Assembly: GCA_034716235.1 (NCBI GenBank)
Contig: JAYEHH010000008.1
Coordinates: 1-19,319, forward strand
Length of the DNA: 19,319 nucleotides
Direction: 5' to 3'
Origin: M55B174 sp034716235
GTDB taxonomy: Bacteria > Patescibacteriota > Minisyncoccia > CAIUEV01 > JAHKAQ01
Shown here: one piece after another, positions 8,986-15,941 of the stretch
Layout: the number at the start of each line of letters is the position of its first letter
How positions within the stretch are numbered: position 1 is the first letter of the stretch
Translations under genes and position numbers: made by a program
Notes under the pieces: generated by a model
Told to the model about the DNA's origin: nothing
Seen by the model: the letters and a program-made list of their open reading frames with translations, nothing else
The model's database searches: none

Positions 8986-11106
8986 CTATTCCTCTTTTCC
9001 TACAAATCCTAGATTAAATCTTCCTACATTATCAATCTCATCAATTTTTATTTTAACCTTATCTCCAATATTTACAACATCAGCTACTCGATTAACTCGT
9101 TGTCCTTTTCCTAGTTTAGAAATATGAACCAATCCTTCTCGTTTTGGAAGAAATTCTACAAAAGCTCCAAATTCCATAATGCGAGTTACCTTACCACTAT
9201 AAACCTCTCCTACTGCTGGAATTTTAGTAATTGATTCTATCATTTTGATGGCACTTTTCATTGATTCTTGGTTGTTAGAAGTTACAAAGATTGTTCCATC
9301 ATCTTCAACACTAATCTGAGCTTTAGTTTGTTCAATAATAGAATTAATAACTTTTCCACCAGGACCAATGACATCTCTTATCTGGTCGGGATTAATGGTT
9401 ATTTTTTCAACTCGGGGAGCGTGAGGAGACATTTCCTCTCGAGGCTTATCAATAGTAGCTAACATTTTTTTCAAAATGTCTAAGCGTCCTTTTTTAGCTG
9501 CTTTTAAGGCATCTTTTAAAATTTCAAAAGAAAGACCTTTTACCTTAATGTCCATCTGAAGAGCAGTAATTCCTTTCTTTGTTCCCGCAACTTTAAAATC
9601 CATATGTCCTGCGAAGTCTTCATTAGCACATAAGTCCGTTAAGACTTGATACTTTTTATTTTCGCTATCAACGATTAATCCCATGGCTACTCCAGAAACG
9701 GGGCTGGTAATAGGAACTCCAGCATCCATTAATGCCAAAGTACTACCACAAACACTAGCCATTGAAGTTGAACCATCAGAGGCCATAATTTCAGTTTGCA
9801 TAACCATGGTGTATGGAAAAGTATCTCTAGAAGGAATAACTGATGCTAAGGCTTTTTCTCCTAAGGCACCGTGACCAATTTCTCGACGTCCTGGTCCTCT
9901 CATCGGACCACATTCTCCAGTACTGTAAGGAGGAAAACTATAATAATGCAGATAACGTTTTTTGGCATCTATCTCATCAGACATACCATCTAAAATAAGC
10001 TCACTGTCCGGAGATCCTAGAGTAGTAACGGTAAGCCCTTGGGTTTCTCCTCTAGTAAATAAAGAAGAACCATGAGTATAGGGAAGAACGGACACATCTA
10101 TAGAAATGGGTCGCACTTCATCCATTGCCCTGTTACCTAAACGTTTCTTGTTTTTTAAAACATTGGTCTGAATAACATTTTTATTAATTCCATCCAGGGT
10201 TTCTTCAATTTCTGTTTTTTTAAGAGGATATTCTTCGGGTTTTCCTTTTGCAATCTCATCTTTTAATTTCTTAATTTTCCCTTCGTAATCCTGTTTATTT
10301 TTATAATTATTAAAAAATTCTTCAAATTTTTCTCTACTTTCTTTGTCAAGATTTTCTTTTAATTCCGAATCAACTAAAAAAGATGGAAGTTCAGTTTTTG
10401 GTTGTCCCTCTTTTTTTCCGATTTTAGTTAGAGCTTCTGAAATTTGGGTATTAGTGGTTTGCCCAAGGGCTAAAGCTTCTAATATTTGTTCTTCACTAGC
10501 TTCTTTGGCTCCGGCCTCTACCATGGAAATATTTTCACTAACTCCAGTTATAAAAATATCCAATTTCCCTTGCTCTTGCTCTTCAATGGTAGGATTTACT
10601 ATTAATTTATTATTATTCTCTCCAACATACGTGGCAGCCAAAGGTCCCTCAAAAGGAATATCAGAAACTTCTAAGGCAGCAGAAGAAGCTAAAAGAGCCA
10701 AAGGACGAGGATCGTTGATGAAATCAAAACTTAAAACTGTAACTACTATTTGGACTTCATTTTTCATTCCTTTAGGGAAGAGGGGGCGAATACTTCTGTC
10801 AATTAAACGACTGGTAAGCACTGCTTCGTCGGTTGGCCTACCTTTTCTTTTCATAAAACGAGAACCGCGAATCTTTCCAGCTGCCCAGTAATTTTCTTCG
10901 TACTCAACAAAAAGGGGAAAGTAGTCAATTTCCTCATTAGGTTTAGCACTCATAGTAGCCGTACCTAAGACTACGGTGCCACCCATTTTTACCAAAACAG
11001 ATCCATTGGCTTGACGGGCCATTTTATTAAAAGTAAGCTCAGCGATTTTTTCACCAAGTTCGATCTTGTAAGTCTTTTCCGCTTTTTGTTGAGTATTTTT
11101 TTTCAT
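8986..11106 (-). CDS. pnp: Polyribonucleotide nucleotidyltransferase (PNPase)
   Basis: Phosphorolytic 3'-5' exoribonuclease involved in mRNA decay and RNA quality control; family members act as a ring-shaped trimer. The 706 aa contain two RNase PH-like domains joined by a helical linker, then a KH domain with the GPGG loop at 581-584 and a C-terminal S1 domain (about 632-702). Conserved blocks include FTRGETQ, GPMRGPGRREIGHGALGEKAL and the phosphate-binding SDGSTSMASVCG. Residues matching the metal-site residues D486, D492 and K494 of E. coli are D497, D503 and K505. H501 replaces the usually conserved aspartate of the intervening GDMD motif. The ATG lies two bases after the rpsO stop, so the two genes are translationally close. 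No Shine-Dalgarno site is visible. Confidence 0.99.
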   Translation of the reverse strand: MKKNTQQKAEKTYKIELGEKIAELTFNKMARQANGSVLVKMGGTVVLGTATMSAKPNEEIDYFPLFVEYEENYWAAGKIRGSRFMKRKGRPTDEAVLTSRLIDRSIRPLFPKGMKNEVQIVVTVLSFDFINDPRPLALLASSAALEVSDIPFEGPLAATYVGENNNKLIVNPTIEEQEQGKLDIFITGVSENISMVEAGAKEASEEQILEALALGQTTNTQISEALTKIGKKEGQPKTELPSFLVDSELKENLDKESREKFEEFFNNYKNKQDYEGKIKKLKDEIAKGKPEEYPLKKTEIEETLDGINKNVIQTNVLKNKKRLGNRAMDEVRPISIDVSVLPYTHGSSLFTRGETQGLTVTTLGSPDSELILDGMSDEIDAKKRYLHYYSFPPYSTGECGPMRGPGRREIGHGALGEKALASVIPSRDTFPYTMVMQTEIMASDGSTSMASVCGSTLALMDAGVPITSPVSGVAMGLIVDSENKKYQVLTDLCANEDFAGHMDFKVAGTKKGITALQMDIKVKGLSFEILKDALKAAKKGRLDILKKMLATIDKPREEMSPHAPRVEKITINPDQIRDVIGPGGKVINSIIEQTKAQISVEDDGTIFVTSNNQESMKSAIKMIESITKIPAVGEVYSGKVTRIMEFGAFVEFLPKREGLVHISKLGKGQRVNRVADVVNIGDKVKIKIDEIDNVGRFNLGFVGKEE

Positions 11107-11108
11107 AT

Positions 11109-11375
11109 CTAAGCTTTAAAATTATATTTCTTAGCTAGTTTATTTAATAGTTTTTCATCATGCTTCTTGAGATAATTGGCAAGTTTTTTTCGTTTAGCAA
11201 CTATTTGTAGAAGCCCTCTGCGAGAATGATTATCTTTTTGATTGCTATTTAAATGTAAGGAAAGTTTAGCAATTTTTGTGCTTAAAAGAGATATTTGAAC
11301 TCCGGCAGAACCGGTATCTTTTTTGTGAGTCCGACTAGCTTTAATAATTCTGGTTTTAGCTCCCTTTTTTAACAT
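11109..11375 (-). CDS. rpsO: 30S ribosomal protein S15
   Basis: Primary 16S rRNA-binding protein of the small-subunit platform. The 88 aa match the family length. The signature THKKDTGS (16-23) and the KDNHSRRGL block (47-55) are intact, including D20, H41, D48, S51 and R52-R53, residues in the regions that contact the 16S three-way junction and the G-U/G-C motif in known S15 proteins. It is the first gene of a tight rpsO-pnp pair, as in many bacteria. It is preceded by a good promoter and a structured leader that may carry S15 autoregulation. The base sequence before the ATG is AT-only, with no Shine-Dalgarno site. Confidence 0.99.
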   Translation of the reverse strand: MLKKGAKTRIIKASRTHKKDTGSAGVQISLLSTKIAKLSLHLNSNQKDNHSRRGLLQIVAKRKKLANYLKKHDEKLLNKLAKKYNFKA

Positions 11376-11487
11376 TTAATTATAATTTAATAATGAATAA
11401 AAATCTAAATAGGAATGATAACAACCTACAATTAACACATAACACCACCTGTTTTCAAGTAGGTATTACAAAGAGGTTTACCAACCT
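11376..11487 (-). promoter_or_regulatory. Structured rpsO leader, candidate S15 autoregulatory RNA
   Basis: The predicted transcript begins at or next to a perfect hairpin, AGGTT (11478-11474 in plus coordinates) against AACCT (11487-11483), loop of four. Downstream, ACCTAC and GTAGGT (11464-11459 and 11429-11424) can close a larger stem enclosing an AGGT that could also pair with the first ACCT. The elements therefore compete, as in a switching leader. Known rpsO leaders in several phyla bind S15 with unrelated structures, so function here is inferred from position and foldability only. Confidence 0.4.
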
Positions 11488-11493
11488 AATCAA

Positions 11494-11522
11494 ATCATAA
11501 CTTAAAATCTTATATTTGGCAA
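11494..11522 (-). promoter_or_regulatory. Promoter of the rpsO-pnp operon
   Basis: On the minus strand TTGCCA (11522-11517) and TATGAT (11499-11494) are separated by exactly 17 bases; each matches five of six bases of the sigma-70-type consensus. The start would be near 11487, giving a leader of about 110 nt. It lies in the 171-bp gap after the helicase gene. It is the best-formed promoter in the window. Confidence 0.65.
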
Positions 11523-11546
11523 CCTTAGGAGACTTATTAAGACTAG

Positions 11547-13595
11547 TTACTTCCAAGTTATTGATTGATTGTCGTAAAAGTCGGAATCTGTTTCTGGATA
11601 ATCAAAATACTCATTTTCTTGAGGAGGACTGACTTGTTTTTTCAAAAATTTGTCTGGAATATCATCAAGGAAGCGAGAAGGCGCCCCACTGATTAATTGT
11701 CCAAAAATGCGACGATTCCTAGCATGAATTAGCCAAAGCCTCTGCTTGGCTCTAGTGATACCGACATAACAAAGACGACGCTCTTCTTCCATCTCCTTAG
11801 GACTTTCTAAAGAACGAGAATGGGGGAGCAATCCTTCTTCTACTCCAGGAATAAAGACATGCTTGAACTCTAAACCTTTAGCAGAATGGAGAGTCATTAA
11901 AGTAACCACATCTGTTTCTCGGTTAGGATTTTCTTCACTGGTAGCTAAACTGGCTTCTGCTAAAAAATCAGCCAAAGATTCTGTGGCTTTGAGTTTTTTG
12001 TATTTATCCGCTACAGATAAAAGCTCCATCACATTTTCTAAACGAGTTTTGCCTTCCTCCCCCTCATCCAAGAGATGATTTTCATAGCCACTTTCTTTTA
12101 AAATAAAAGCAATTAGGTCTTTAAGGGTTAAAGATTGGCTCTTGTGTCTCGCTTTTTTAATTAAGTTTGCAAAATTGGTTAATTGTTTTAATTTGGCTTT
12201 GGGGAGAGGACAGTCATCTGGATTCTTTTTGGCATCTTCTATAATTTCCATGAAATTTTTATGTTGTTTTTGAGAAAGAGCTGTAAGTTTTTCCAAGGTC
12301 TTTTTTCCAATAAAACGTCGGGGAACATTAATGACTCTTTCTAAGGCTAAGGAGTCATCAAGATTGGCGACTAGTCTTAGGTAAGCCAACATATCTTTCA
12401 CTTCGGCTCTTTCATAAAATTTGATTCCACCTACTATTTTGTAGGGAACATTTTGCTTAATAAACTGTTCTTCAATGGCTCGAGATTGGCTGTTGATGCG
12501 GTAAAGAACGGCGAAGTCGCTATAAGCACCGCTATGACCAGCTAAATCTGATATTTCCTCAACGATAAAACGAGCTTCTTCTTCCTCGTTGGCCACTTCG
12601 CGATCTACAATTAAAGGACCAGGGGCATTTTCGGTCCAAAGTTGCTTTAATTTTTGACGAGGATTTTTATCAATAATATTTTGAGCTGCCGTAAGAATAT
12701 TCTGGGTGCTGCGATAATTTTGTTCTAATAAAATAATCTTAGCTTCAGGATAATCTCTTTCAAAGTCTAAGATATTTTTGATGTTAGCCCCTCGCCAAGC
12801 GTAGATACTTTGATAGTCGTCTCCCACCACAAACAAATTTCGTTCTCGAGCAGCCAATAATTTTATCAATTGATACTGAGCTTCGTTGGTATCTTGATAT
12901 TCATCAACCAATACATAAGGGTAACGGTCGCGATATTTCTCTAAAATATTCTCATTCTCTTTCCATATTTTGACGGTGTACATAATAATGTCATCAAAAT
13001 CAACGGTATTGCCAGCCAACAATTCTTTTTGATAATTACGATAAATATCAGCCGTTTTCTCATCAAGATAATTTTCTGTTTCTCGAATAAATTCTTGAGG
13101 GGTAATCAGTTCATTCTTTAAACTGGAAATTTTAGCCTGAACCGTTTTGGGGCTAACTCGTTCGGGGCTTAAACCTAAATTTTTAATGATTTTCTTAATT
13201 AGGGAAAGCTGATCATTGCTATCCAGAACGGCAAAGTTTTTAGCCAAACCTACCTTCTCAAAATCTTCTCTAAGGACTGTCAAACAAAAGAAATGGAAAG
13301 TACCAATCAGGGGAAAATTACGAGGGCGTTGAGCCATCCAACTGGGGGATTGTTGTAGCGGGGATCCGTTAGAAATTAATTGATTGACTCGTTCTCTCAT
13401 TTCAATGGAGGCTTTGTTGGTAAATGTAACCGCTAAAATATCGGTTGGTCTAATATTATTTTCTATCAAGTTAGCGATTCGGTAAGTTAGAGTGCGGGTT
13501 TTGCCCGAACCAGCTCCAGCTAAAACTAAAACTGGCCCCTTAATTTGAGAGGCAGCTTCTCGTTGTTTAGGATTCAAATTGTCTAAAGATGGCAT
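11547..13595 (-). CDS. pcrA: UvrD/PcrA-type superfamily 1 DNA helicase
   Basis: ATP-driven 3'-5' DNA helicase of the UvrD/PcrA/Rep group, acting in repair and in clearing proteins from DNA. Visible SF1A motifs in order: Q-motif LNPKQREA (7-14), Walker A AGAGSGKT (26-33, K32), TFTNKA, GTFHFF, VDEYQDTN with D231/E232, VVGDDYQSIYAWRG, LEQNYRST, TLHSAKGLEFKHVFIPGVEEGLLPH and RRLCYVGITRAKQRL. The C-terminus ends soon after SRFLDDIP with a short acidic tail (about 655-682), so the Tudor-like RNA-polymerase-binding domain of PcrA/UvrD is missing. The subfamily (PcrA, UvrD or Rep) is not settled by the motifs. The start at 13595 faces the divergent L,D-transpeptidase gene. Confidence 0.97.
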   Translation of the reverse strand: MPSLDNLNPKQREAASQIKGPVLVLAGAGSGKTRTLTYRIANLIENNIRPTDILAVTFTNKASIEMRERVNQLISNGSPLQQSPSWMAQRPRNFPLIGTFHFFCLTVLREDFEKVGLAKNFAVLDSNDQLSLIKKIIKNLGLSPERVSPKTVQAKISSLKNELITPQEFIRETENYLDEKTADIYRNYQKELLAGNTVDFDDIIMYTVKIWKENENILEKYRDRYPYVLVDEYQDTNEAQYQLIKLLAARERNLFVVGDDYQSIYAWRGANIKNILDFERDYPEAKIILLEQNYRSTQNILTAAQNIIDKNPRQKLKQLWTENAPGPLIVDREVANEEEEARFIVEEISDLAGHSGAYSDFAVLYRINSQSRAIEEQFIKQNVPYKIVGGIKFYERAEVKDMLAYLRLVANLDDSLALERVINVPRRFIGKKTLEKLTALSQKQHKNFMEIIEDAKKNPDDCPLPKAKLKQLTNFANLIKKARHKSQSLTLKDLIAFILKESGYENHLLDEGEEGKTRLENVMELLSVADKYKKLKATESLADFLAEASLATSEENPNRETDVVTLMTLHSAKGLEFKHVFIPGVEEGLLPHSRSLESPKEMEEERRLCYVGITRAKQRLWLIHARNRRIFGQLISGAPSRFLDDIPDKFLKKQVSPPQENEYFDYPETDSDFYDNQSITWK

Positions 13596-13624
13596 ATTTA
13601 CTTTTTATTTATGGAAATTTACTG

Positions 13625-13630
13625 TATAAA
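13625..13630 (+). promoter_or_regulatory. Possible -10 box for the L,D-transpeptidase, overlapping the reverse -10 zone
   Basis: TATAAA (13625-13630) lies 35 bp before the preferred transpeptidase start. The same bases read on the other strand as TTTATACA, so a TATA core is shared in both directions. No convincing -35 is present. If used, transcription would start near 13637, downstream of the alternative ATG at 13611. Confidence 0.25.
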
Positions 13631-13632
13631 GA

Positions 13633-13661
13633 AGAATAGTGAATTAGAGAACAAGAATCAA
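13633..13661 (-). promoter_or_regulatory. Candidate promoter of the helicase gene
   Basis: On the minus strand TTGATT (13661-13656) is followed 17 bases later by TATTCT (13638-13633). Each box matches four of six consensus bases. Transcription would start about 30 bp before the helicase ATG at 13595. The boxes lie inside the longer version of the transpeptidase reading frame, which supports the shorter version. Confidence 0.35.
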
Positions 13662-13664
13662 GGG

Positions 13665-15083
13665 ATGAAAATATTACAAAATAAAACACTAAAATTAAAA
13701 GCTTTTTTTTCTTGGTCAATCTATGTCTTAGCCTGTTTGGTATTGGCAATAGTTTGGTTTCTCACTCTAGCTTCGGGAAAAGTTTCTGGGTTAACCCCTC
13801 AAGTTGATTTTCAAATTCCAGAAATTGTTAATCCAGATAGCGAGATAAAAGTACGCTTTAGCCAAGCGATTAGAAAAAAAATGGTAGAGGATAGCTTCAC
13901 GGTAACTCCTGAAATAAAAGGACAAATTTTTTGGGACATTGATTCTGCCGGTTTCAGTTTTATTCCTGATGAAATTATGCAAGCAGGTCAGAAATATATT
14001 CTAGCTTTTCAAGGTGAAAATAAATTTAGAATTTCTTTTAGAGCGACAGAAGAAATGAGGGTAGCCACTGCTCCCAAAGTGGATCGCATTTCTCCTTTTC
14101 AAGGACAAGGAGTAAAAATTGACGAGAAAATTTTTGTTAAATTTAAGGAACCAATTAAAAATTATTCTTTAGGATTTAAAGTGGAGCCTAAGTTCGATTT
14201 TGATATTGTTGTTGGTGAAGAAAAAAAAGAATTTGTTCTAAAGCCAAAAACTAATTTGCAGGAAGATCAAACTTATAAAGTAGAAGTTTATTGTCGTTAT
14301 TTAACCAGTAAGGAAAATGGAGTAGCAGAAAAAATAAAAGAATTTACTTTTTCTACTCTTAAACCATTAGAGTTTTTAAGTAGTTATCCAAAGAGCGGAA
14401 CCAGAGATGTGCTAACCAATAAAAGGATTACTCTTAGTTTCAGTAAACCTCTTGATTTAGAAAGTTTTCGAGAGTCATTTGATATTAATCCAGAGTTCCT
14501 ATATCAAATTCAGCCCAGTCTAAATAATAAATCATTAGTTATTTCTCCTCAGTTTGCCGAAGATACTGATTATACTTTAACTTTAAAGAGGGGCATTCAT
14601 GCTAAAGACGGAAGCTATCTGGAGAAAGATCAAGTGCTTAAATTTAGAACAGGTAACGCCGGCGGGGTTGTAAAAGATGAAAGGGAAGCTACTGATGACC
14701 CGGCAATTAAAGACGGAAAATACATGGACATTAATCTTTCTTTGCAATTAATGGGAATTTATAGTGATGGAGTTCATTTGGGGACATTCATAGTTTCTAG
14801 TGGGAAAAGTGGAATGCGGACTCCGACGGGAACTTTTAAAGTTCTTAGAAAAGAGAGAAATCACTGGTCTCGTAAATACAAATTATGGATGCCTTATTCG
14901 TTACAGTTTACTGGTGCTGGTCACTTTATTCATGAACTTCCTTATTGGCCTAGCGGTTATCGAGAAGGAACCAATCATCTAGGGATTCCTGTTAGTCATG
15001 GCTGTGTTAGATTAGGCGTTGGCTCCGCTGAAACCGTCTTTAATTTTGTGGATATCAAGACGCCAATTGTGATCCATTATTAG
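13665..15083 (+). CDS. Membrane-anchored L,D-transpeptidase (YkuD) with three Ig-like domains
   Basis: Cell-wall enzyme expected to make 3-3 peptidoglycan cross-links through an active-site cysteine, on the outer face of the membrane. Counting from this start (472 aa): one transmembrane segment at 14-36, three SbsA-type (Big_5) Ig-like domains at about 42-132, 137-232 and 233-330, and a YkuD domain at about 353-472. The catalytic motif is SHGCVRLG with C447; H423 in GHFIHELP is the partner histidine region. An ATG at 13611 would add 18 residues, but it lies only 15 bp from the divergent helicase start. The start at 13665 is preceded by AAGGG and leaves room for promoters. A terminator follows at 15132. 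The Ig domains probably act as a spacer reaching into the wall. Confidence 0.93.
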   Translation: MKILQNKTLKLKAFFSWSIYVLACLVLAIVWFLTLASGKVSGLTPQVDFQIPEIVNPDSEIKVRFSQAIRKKMVEDSFTVTPEIKGQIFWDIDSAGFSFIPDEIMQAGQKYILAFQGENKFRISFRATEEMRVATAPKVDRISPFQGQGVKIDEKIFVKFKEPIKNYSLGFKVEPKFDFDIVVGEEKKEFVLKPKTNLQEDQTYKVEVYCRYLTSKENGVAEKIKEFTFSTLKPLEFLSSYPKSGTRDVLTNKRITLSFSKPLDLESFRESFDINPEFLYQIQPSLNNKSLVISPQFAEDTDYTLTLKRGIHAKDGSYLEKDQVLKFRTGNAGGVVKDEREATDDPAIKDGKYMDINLSLQLMGIYSDGVHLGTFIVSSGKSGMRTPTGTFKVLRKERNHWSRKYKLWMPYSLQFTGAGHFIHELPYWPSGYREGTNHLGIPVSHGCVRLGVGSAETVFNFVDIKTPIVIHY

Positions 15084-15131
15084 AAAGAATATAGAATATA
15101 GAGTTTTTAAGAGAATTAAAACAGAACTACC

Positions 15132-15154
15132 AAAACCACTAAGAGGTGGTTTTT
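15132..15154 (+). terminator. Rho-independent terminator after the L,D-transpeptidase
   Basis: AAAACCAC (15132-15139) pairs perfectly with GTGGTTTT (15146-15153) around a six-base loop; the T-run is part of the stem and extends one base. It lies 48 bp after the transpeptidase stop. It separates that gene from the small gene that follows. Confidence 0.7.
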
Positions 15155-15281
15155 AGGTGAAAATGGTAATTATGGGAAATTGGCGTGATTAAAGTGTAGA
15201 GCCAGTTTCTAGTGGACATATTAAGAATAATGTATTAAGGTAGCGAGTTTAGTGAAAGTTCTTTTTAAATTAATTTTAATT

Positions 15282-15287
15282 GGAGGG
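15282..15287 (+). promoter_or_regulatory. Canonical Shine-Dalgarno site deciding the start of the 134-aa gene
   Basis: GGAGGG lies eight bases before the ATG at 15295 (counting from GGAGG). It is only one base from the ATG at 15289 and partly overlaps a possible TTG start at 15280. Good spacing selects 15295. It is the only well-placed Shine-Dalgarno site among the genes of this window. Confidence 0.75.
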
Positions 15288-15294
15288 AATGAAT

Positions 15295-15699
15295 ATGGAA
15301 GAGAATAGAGAAATGAATATGGAGATAATCGAAGAAGAAGCAATCTCCAAAAATATTGCGAGCTTGATAAAAGGGATATTCAAAAATGCCGGCGAAACGG
15401 TTATTAGAATTAGTAACATTTTTCCTCAAAATTTTTGGGTGCTTATAGAAGGGGGAAATAAAACCCTCTTTAGGGTAACTTGGGCCCCCAAATTTGTGGC
15501 TATCTATCTGTCTGAGGAGAAACCAATTCTGGTTGAGGCTTTCACTCAAGCTATAGGGTTTCGACCCTTTTGCAGATATGTCAAGAACGAACTGTTGGTA
15601 TTTGAGTGGAACTGGATGAATGCTAACGAACGTTTCGCCGAGTTGCGGAATAAGGTGAAGGAGAAAAGAATTTATAAGCTGGTAAAATTGGAGTTATAA
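15295..15699 (+). CDS. Unrecognised 134-aa soluble protein
   Basis: I do not recognise this family. From the ATG chosen by its Shine-Dalgarno site the protein has 134 residues. An acidic N-terminus (about 1-16, EENRE...EIIEEE) leads into a mixed alpha/beta region with hydrophobic strand-like stretches (TVIRISNIF, FWVLIEG, KTLFRVTWAPKFVAIYL, NELLVFEWNW), and a basic C-terminal helix (RFAELRNKVKEKRIYKLVKL). There is no signal peptide, no membrane segment, no cysteine pair and no known catalytic motif. It is a stand-alone unit: terminators lie on both sides (15132-15154 and 15724-15757). The Shine-Dalgarno signal is unlike that of its neighbours and a tRNA 3' end is close, which together suggest separate origin. 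The open frame and translation signals make it a likely real gene. Confidence 0.78.
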   Translation: MEENREMNMEIIEEEAISKNIASLIKGIFKNAGETVIRISNIFPQNFWVLIEGGNKTLFRVTWAPKFVAIYLSEEKPILVEAFTQAIGFRPFCRYVKNELLVFEWNWMNANERFAELRNKVKEKRIYKLVKLEL

Positions 15700-15706
15700 A
15701 AAGGAG
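15700..15706 (+). promoter_or_regulatory. Orphan consensus Shine-Dalgarno sequence after the 134-aa gene
   Basis: AAAGGAGG-type sequence (AAGGAGG at 15700-15706) directly follows the stop codon of the 134-aa gene. No start codon or reading frame follows at a usable distance; the terminator begins within 20 bases. It may be the remnant of a lost second gene or may serve as a ribosome-binding decoy. Confidence 0.6.
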
Positions 15707-15723
15707 GAAATTAATTTTAACAC

Positions 15724-15757
15724 AAAGGGTCGTCAAAACATTGATGGCCTTTTTTTA
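15724..15757 (+). terminator. Rho-independent terminator after the 134-aa gene
   Basis: The segment at 15725-15736 pairs with 15741-15752 through a stem of about 12 bp containing two G:T wobbles and one A:A-type mismatch, with a small ACAT-type loop, followed by an eight-base T-run to 15757. The arrangement is a typical intrinsic terminator on the plus strand, 25 bp after the stop. Confidence 0.75.
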
Positions 15758-15808
15758 TTTTTTCTTCGAAAAATACTTTTTAAATAAATATATTAAACTC
15801 TGGCGGGC

Positions 15809-15822
15809 CGCCCTGAAGGGCG
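15809..15822. repeat. Small GC-rich hairpin in an AT-rich spacer
   Basis: CGCCC (15809-15813) pairs with GGGCG (15818-15822) around TGAA. It is part of a GC-rich patch at about 15801-15830 that stands out in the AT-rich spacer, comparable in character to the patch before rpoB, though the sequences differ. Confidence 0.55.
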
Positions 15823-15827
15823 AGCCT

Positions 15828-15862
15828 CGCTCACTATTTTTTCTCTGAAAAAATAGTGAGCG
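15828..15862. repeat. Palindrome with a perfect 16-bp stem overlapping the tRNA 3' end
   Basis: The arm 15828-15843 (CGCTCACTATTTTTTC) is the exact reverse complement of 15847-15862, with the loop TCT. Positions 15859-15862 are the discriminator and the last three bases of the tRNA-Gly acceptor stem, so the palindrome includes the mature tRNA end. No T-tract follows in the tRNA direction, so it is not a normal terminator. It could be a processing hairpin or a trace of insertion at the tRNA. Confidence 0.9.
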
Positions 15863-15930
15863 GGTAACGGGACTCGAACCCGTCTCCCCACCTTGGAAGG
15901 GTGGGATAATAGCCACTATACGATACCCGC
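15859..15930 (-). tRNA. tRNA-Gly (anticodon UCC)
   Basis: Read on the minus strand, the gene has a 7-bp acceptor stem GCGGGTA/TACCCGC, a D arm GTATAGTGGCTATTAT, an anticodon stem CCACC/GGTGG around CTTCCAA (anticodon TCC), and a T arm ACGGG-TTCGAGT-CCCGT. The discriminator is U, as usual for bacterial tRNA-Gly. It is 72 nt, and the sequence is very similar to the E. coli tRNA-Gly(UCC) as I remember it. CCA is not encoded (CAC follows), so it would be added after transcription. It starts 11 bp after the stop of the glycoside hydrolase gene on the same strand. Confidence 0.97.
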
Positions 15931-15941
15931 TTTGAATATTG

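Noticed and set aside
10343..10891. Long plus-strand open frame (182 codons) opposite pnp
   Set aside because: It mirrors the highly conserved PNPase coding strand and its translation has no domain, signal or ribosome-binding site.
13611..13664. Upstream transpeptidase start at 13611
   Set aside because: It leaves only 15 bp to the divergent helicase start and would cover the candidate promoters; the 18 extra residues are polar and show no conserved feature. It is not fully excluded.
15280..15294. TTG start or ATG at 15289 for the 134-aa gene
   Set aside because: Both overlap or touch the GGAGGG site; only ATG 15295 has proper spacing.
15265..15549. Minus-strand open frame opposite the 134-aa gene
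   Set aside because: The plus-strand gene has a well-placed Shine-Dalgarno site and terminators; the opposite frame has neither.
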